Source of the DNA: Campylobacter sp.
GTDB lineage: Bacteria; Campylobacterota; Campylobacteria; Campylobacterales; Campylobacteraceae
Reading direction: 5' to 3'
DNA: 64,000 nt
Assembly: GCF_019423325.1 (NCBI RefSeq)
Contig: NZ_JAHZBQ010000002.1
Coordinates: 1-64,000, forward strand
In this document: positions 61,506 through 64,000 of the stretch, piece after piece
Position numbering within the stretch: position 1 is the stretch's first letter
Layout: each line of letters opens with the position of its first letter
Notes under the pieces: generated by a model
Told to the model about the DNA's origin: nothing
Database searches by the model: none
What the model saw: only the letters and a program-made list of their open reading frames with translations
Made by a program: the position numbers and the translations under genes

Positions 61506-62168
61506 ATGGCAAGGGTTTTGATCGTCGAGGACGAGGGGATGCTGCTAGATATGATGTGCACCTATATGCGCGGCGCGGGGCACGAGGTAAGCGGCAGTAA
61601 AAGCTACGACGAGGCGCTTTCTTTAGCGTACGAAAAGAGCTTCGATCTGTGGATCTTCGACGTCAAAATCATCGGCGGCAGCGGTTTTGCGCTACTTCGC
61701 GAGCTGCGCGAGGCGGAGCGCGGAGCACCGTGCATTTTCACGACGTCGCTAAACACTCTGCAAGATCTCGAAAGCGGCTTTGGAAGCGGCTGCGACGACT
61801 ACCTCAAAAAGCCTTTCGAGCTAAAAGAGCTGGCTCTGCGCGCGGATAATCTACTAAAGCGCACCTTCGTCCACAACACCGCCCTGCGCGAAAATATCGG
61901 CGGAGGTTTTAGCTTCGATATGGCTCAGCACGCGCTTTATCGCGACGGAAGAGCCGTGCCGATGCCGCAGAAGCAGGCGAGGCTTCTTGCTCTGCTTCTG
62001 AAAAATCGCGATAAATTCCTTAGGAAGGATGAAATTTTCGCCGCGCTGTGGGACTACGACGAGAGTCCGAGCGAGCTTAGCCTGCGCGTTTATATCGCGG
62101 AGCTGCGAAAAATTTTAGGCAAGGATCGCATCATAAACGCTTCCAAGCTCGGCTACAAATATCTTTAG
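61506..62168 (+). CDS. OmpR/PhoB-family response regulator
   Basis: A 220-residue regulator. The receiver domain has acidic pair in VEDEGMLLD, phosphoacceptor Asp in WIFDVKIIGG and Lys in DYLKKPFELK; the C-terminal winged helix has MPQKQARLLALLLKN, DEIFAALWDYDE, and LRVYIAELRKILG with KLGYKYL at the end. The ribosome site is AAGGAGG. It is followed nine bases later by its sensor kinase. It resembles the DccR regulator of C. jejuni in size and pairing; I cannot prove orthology. Confidence 0.9.
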   Translation: MARVLIVEDEGMLLDMMCTYMRGAGHEVSGSKSYDEALSLAYEKSFDLWIFDVKIIGGSGFALLRELREAERGAPCIFTTSLNTLQDLESGFGSGCDDYLKKPFELKELALRADNLLKRTFVHNTALRENIGGGFSFDMAQHALYRDGRAVPMPQKQARLLALLLKNRDKFLRKDEIFAALWDYDESPSELSLRVYIAELRKILGKDRIINASKLGYKYL

Positions 62169-62177
62169 GAGCGCGCC

Positions 62178-63284
62178 GTGTCCAAAATGCGTCAAATTCT
62201 ACCGATTTTTTTGCTCTACACGCTTACTAGCGTCTTGTTTTTGGCGCTGGTAAGCAGCGTATTTTACGAGCGGGAGAAGTTTTTTATCGCGGATCGCGAT
62301 GCCTTTGCGATCAGGGATTTCAAGCACGGCTTAGAGGCTAAGCTTGCGCGCGGCGGGCGCCTAAACGAGGGCGATTTCGACGCCATGCAGGCATACGCTG
62401 CGGATCTGAATAGCAGCGATGAGATCGCGCGGGATTTTGAGCCGAAGGATGACGCACCGCGCGTGTATATGGAGGGGACCAGCAGGATTGAGCAGTTTAA
62501 TCTCACCGGCAAGGACGGCACGGAGTATTACGTGGCGATCAAAACGGATGCGCTTGAGGGCAAGCTAGCGGCGCTGAAGCTTAAAATTTTAGCCGCTAGC
62601 GCGCTTGTTTTGGCGCTTATTTTGCTGATCGCGTATTTTATCATCCGCCTTTCGCTACGCCCGCTTTACGAAAAGATCGAGTTTCTTGACGGCTTCATCC
62701 GAGACACGACGCACGAGATAAAAACCCCGCTTAGCGTGATTTTGATGAGTATCGAGCTTTTCGATACCGATGCGAAAAAATATCTGGGCAATATCAAGGC
62801 GGGCGCAAATACGATAAACGCGCTGTTTGAAGACCTAACCGCGCTAAGCTTAAACAAAAGCGGCAGCGGGCGAGAGGTAAATTTAGGCGAGCTAGTGCAA
62901 AGCCGCACCATGTATTTCGGCATCTCTGCGGAGCAAAAGCGCATAAGCTTGAGCACCGATCTGCGCCCGGTAGCCTTTTGCGCGGATGAGTTTAAGCTGC
63001 GAAAGATCATCGATAATCTGCTTGGCAATGCGATAAAATATTGTGATGAGCTCGGCTGCGTCGAGGTGAGCCTAAGCGAGCGCTCGCTTCGCATCAAAAA
63101 CAGCGGCGCGGGCATCGCACGGCAAAATTTGCCGCATATTTTCGAGCTTTACACCCGCTTTGACGAACGTAACGGCGGCTTTGGCATCGGGCTTTTTATC
63201 GCCAAAAAATATTGCGACGAGCTCGGGCTTAAAATTTCGTGCGATAGCAATGAGGACTGGACGGAATTTGAGGTGAAATTTTAA
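62178..63284 (+). CDS. Sensor histidine kinase
   Basis: A 368-residue membrane kinase paired with the upstream regulator. TM1 (about 11-31) and TM2 (about 135-158) flank a periplasmic domain of about 100 residues. The dimerisation domain has phosphorylatable His in DTTHEIKTPLSVILM and the ATP domain has N-box LLGNAIKYCDE, NSGAGIARQNL, and GGFGIGLFIAK. There is no HAMP of usual length. Translation starts at GTG 62178 or ATG 62187. Sensed signal unknown; DccS of C. jejuni is a possible relative. Confidence 0.9.
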   Translation: MSKMRQILPIFLLYTLTSVLFLALVSSVFYEREKFFIADRDAFAIRDFKHGLEAKLARGGRLNEGDFDAMQAYAADLNSSDEIARDFEPKDDAPRVYMEGTSRIEQFNLTGKDGTEYYVAIKTDALEGKLAALKLKILAASALVLALILLIAYFIIRLSLRPLYEKIEFLDGFIRDTTHEIKTPLSVILMSIELFDTDAKKYLGNIKAGANTINALFEDLTALSLNKSGSGREVNLGELVQSRTMYFGISAEQKRISLSTDLRPVAFCADEFKLRKIIDNLLGNAIKYCDELGCVEVSLSERSLRIKNSGAGIARQNLPHIFELYTRFDERNGGFGIGLFIAKKYCDELGLKISCDSNEDWTEFEVKF

Positions 63285-64000
63285 CTTTACCCAAACGAAA
63301 TTCTGCGCGAACGAAATTTTAGCGGGCGGGCTTGCTAGGCTTAACCGCGTAGGTTTAAATTTAGCCAGCGATTCCGTTTGTAAAAATTTGCACTAGGTTA
63401 TAATTCGACGGCGGAATTTGCGCATGCAATTCGGTCGCGCTCGCAAAATTTCGCCCGCCAGTTTGCAGAATACATAGCGTAAAATTCTACGGAATTTCGT
63501 GAAATTTTATTTGGACGCGGGCAAGATTGCGGCGGCTACGGATAAAATTTGCAGCAGCTTGGATAAAACCGCGCGCGATAATCGGCGAAATTCCGCGAAA
63601 TTTCGCCGAGCGCGTTAAGTTCGCCTTTACCCTGCTATCTCATACACGCCGTATTCATAGACCGCGCAAAAGGCGGCGCCGTTTTGGGTTTTGATACCCA
63701 ATAAAAATATCTATTCGGCTTCTCATTCTTACCGTTCGGCGCGTCGGCGTGGACTACGCGCGAGTAAATTTAAAATTTAGCTTCGCCCCGCCGAAGCGAA
63801 GTTTTATTGAAACGAGCGGCGCAGCTATTTTAAGCGCGTAGCCGCCCTTCAAAATGCACTCCGATCTTTTTAAAGCACGCGGCAAATTTTAAAATTTGCG
63901 CGGGGTCAAAGAGTAGGCGAGGCAAAAGAGATCAAATTTGAGCGGTGAAGCTAGGTTTTATCGCTTTTAAATTTGACTTCGCCTTTCATATAAAATCAAA
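63285..64000. other. Long non-coding region at the right edge
   Basis: About 715 bases with no ORF I would call. On the minus strand, an open stretch of 27 codons ending at 63627 (LLGIKTQNGAAFCAVYEYGV) looks protein-like and may be the tail of a decayed gene. Imperfect AAATTT-type repeats fill the rest. Confidence 0.35.

Noticed and set aside
63627..63710. Minus-strand 27-codon open stretch near the right edge
   Set aside because: Upstream frame is closed and no start is present; kept only as a note in the intergenic entry.
1..64000. CRISPR arrays, rRNA genes, insertion sequences
   Set aside because: None found: no regularly spaced repeats, no rRNA motifs and no transposase-like proteins.

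Overview
The window reads as chromosomal DNA of a Campylobacter-type epsilonproteobacterium with fairly GC-rich codons for that group. Two conserved blocks match the C. jejuni gene order as I remember it (talB-serB ... greA-lpxB, and rplY-pth-lptG-lysA-pheA-hisC ... dxs-perR ... ubiE-xseA-serC). In both, the motility genes expected inside (cheVAW; fliFGH) are absent and the flanking genes lie close together. This, with a PilT gene, suggests a non-flagellated species such as C. gracilis; that is inference, not proof.

Layout. 1-7729: an AT-rich two-partner secretion locus, tpsB then a very large tpsA that runs off the left edge, with a C13 tract upstream. 7760-8620: mostly non-coding, with a 14-bp-arm hairpin and a tRNA-Arg terminator. 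8621-13658: tRNA-Arg(CCU), a CheY-like regulator and a 1517-residue NIT-domain hybrid kinase. 13824-17835: uvrC, a DciA-like gene, a small LptM-like lipoprotein and guaA. 17856-19496: an AT-rich ATPase-DUF4435 gene, a defence candidate. 19500-24280: gene remnants, a beta-propeller-like gene with an apparent frameshift, and cstA with its YbdD-type partner.

24599-29065: an ABC transporter of heme type translationally coupled to an anaerobic heme-degrading radical SAM enzyme and a flavodoxin. 29066-31441: poorly conserved small genes and remnants. 31438-44216: the conserved minus-strand housekeeping run from serC back to rplY. 44306-47209: an accessory group (coiled-coil membrane protein, PD-(D/E)XK nuclease, membrane protein) and a 33-residue basic ORF whose -10 box directly abuts a G10 tract. 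47437-53820: pilT, talB, serB, an LpxH/LpxJ-like hydrolase, argC, greA, lpxB. 53889-63284: plus-strand genes: lipoprotein, surE, tcdA, nitroreductase, modD, modA, modB, sodC, a DUF1104 protein with a metal-ligand-like tail, and an OmpR-type two-component system. 63285-64000 has no convincing gene.

The main accessory themes are surface/contact biology with homopolymeric tracts beside promoters (TPS locus and the small basic ORF), anaerobic heme use, molybdate use, and possible phage defence. Intergenic DNA is full of AAATTT/TTTAAA-type words, and several short genes appear to be decaying.
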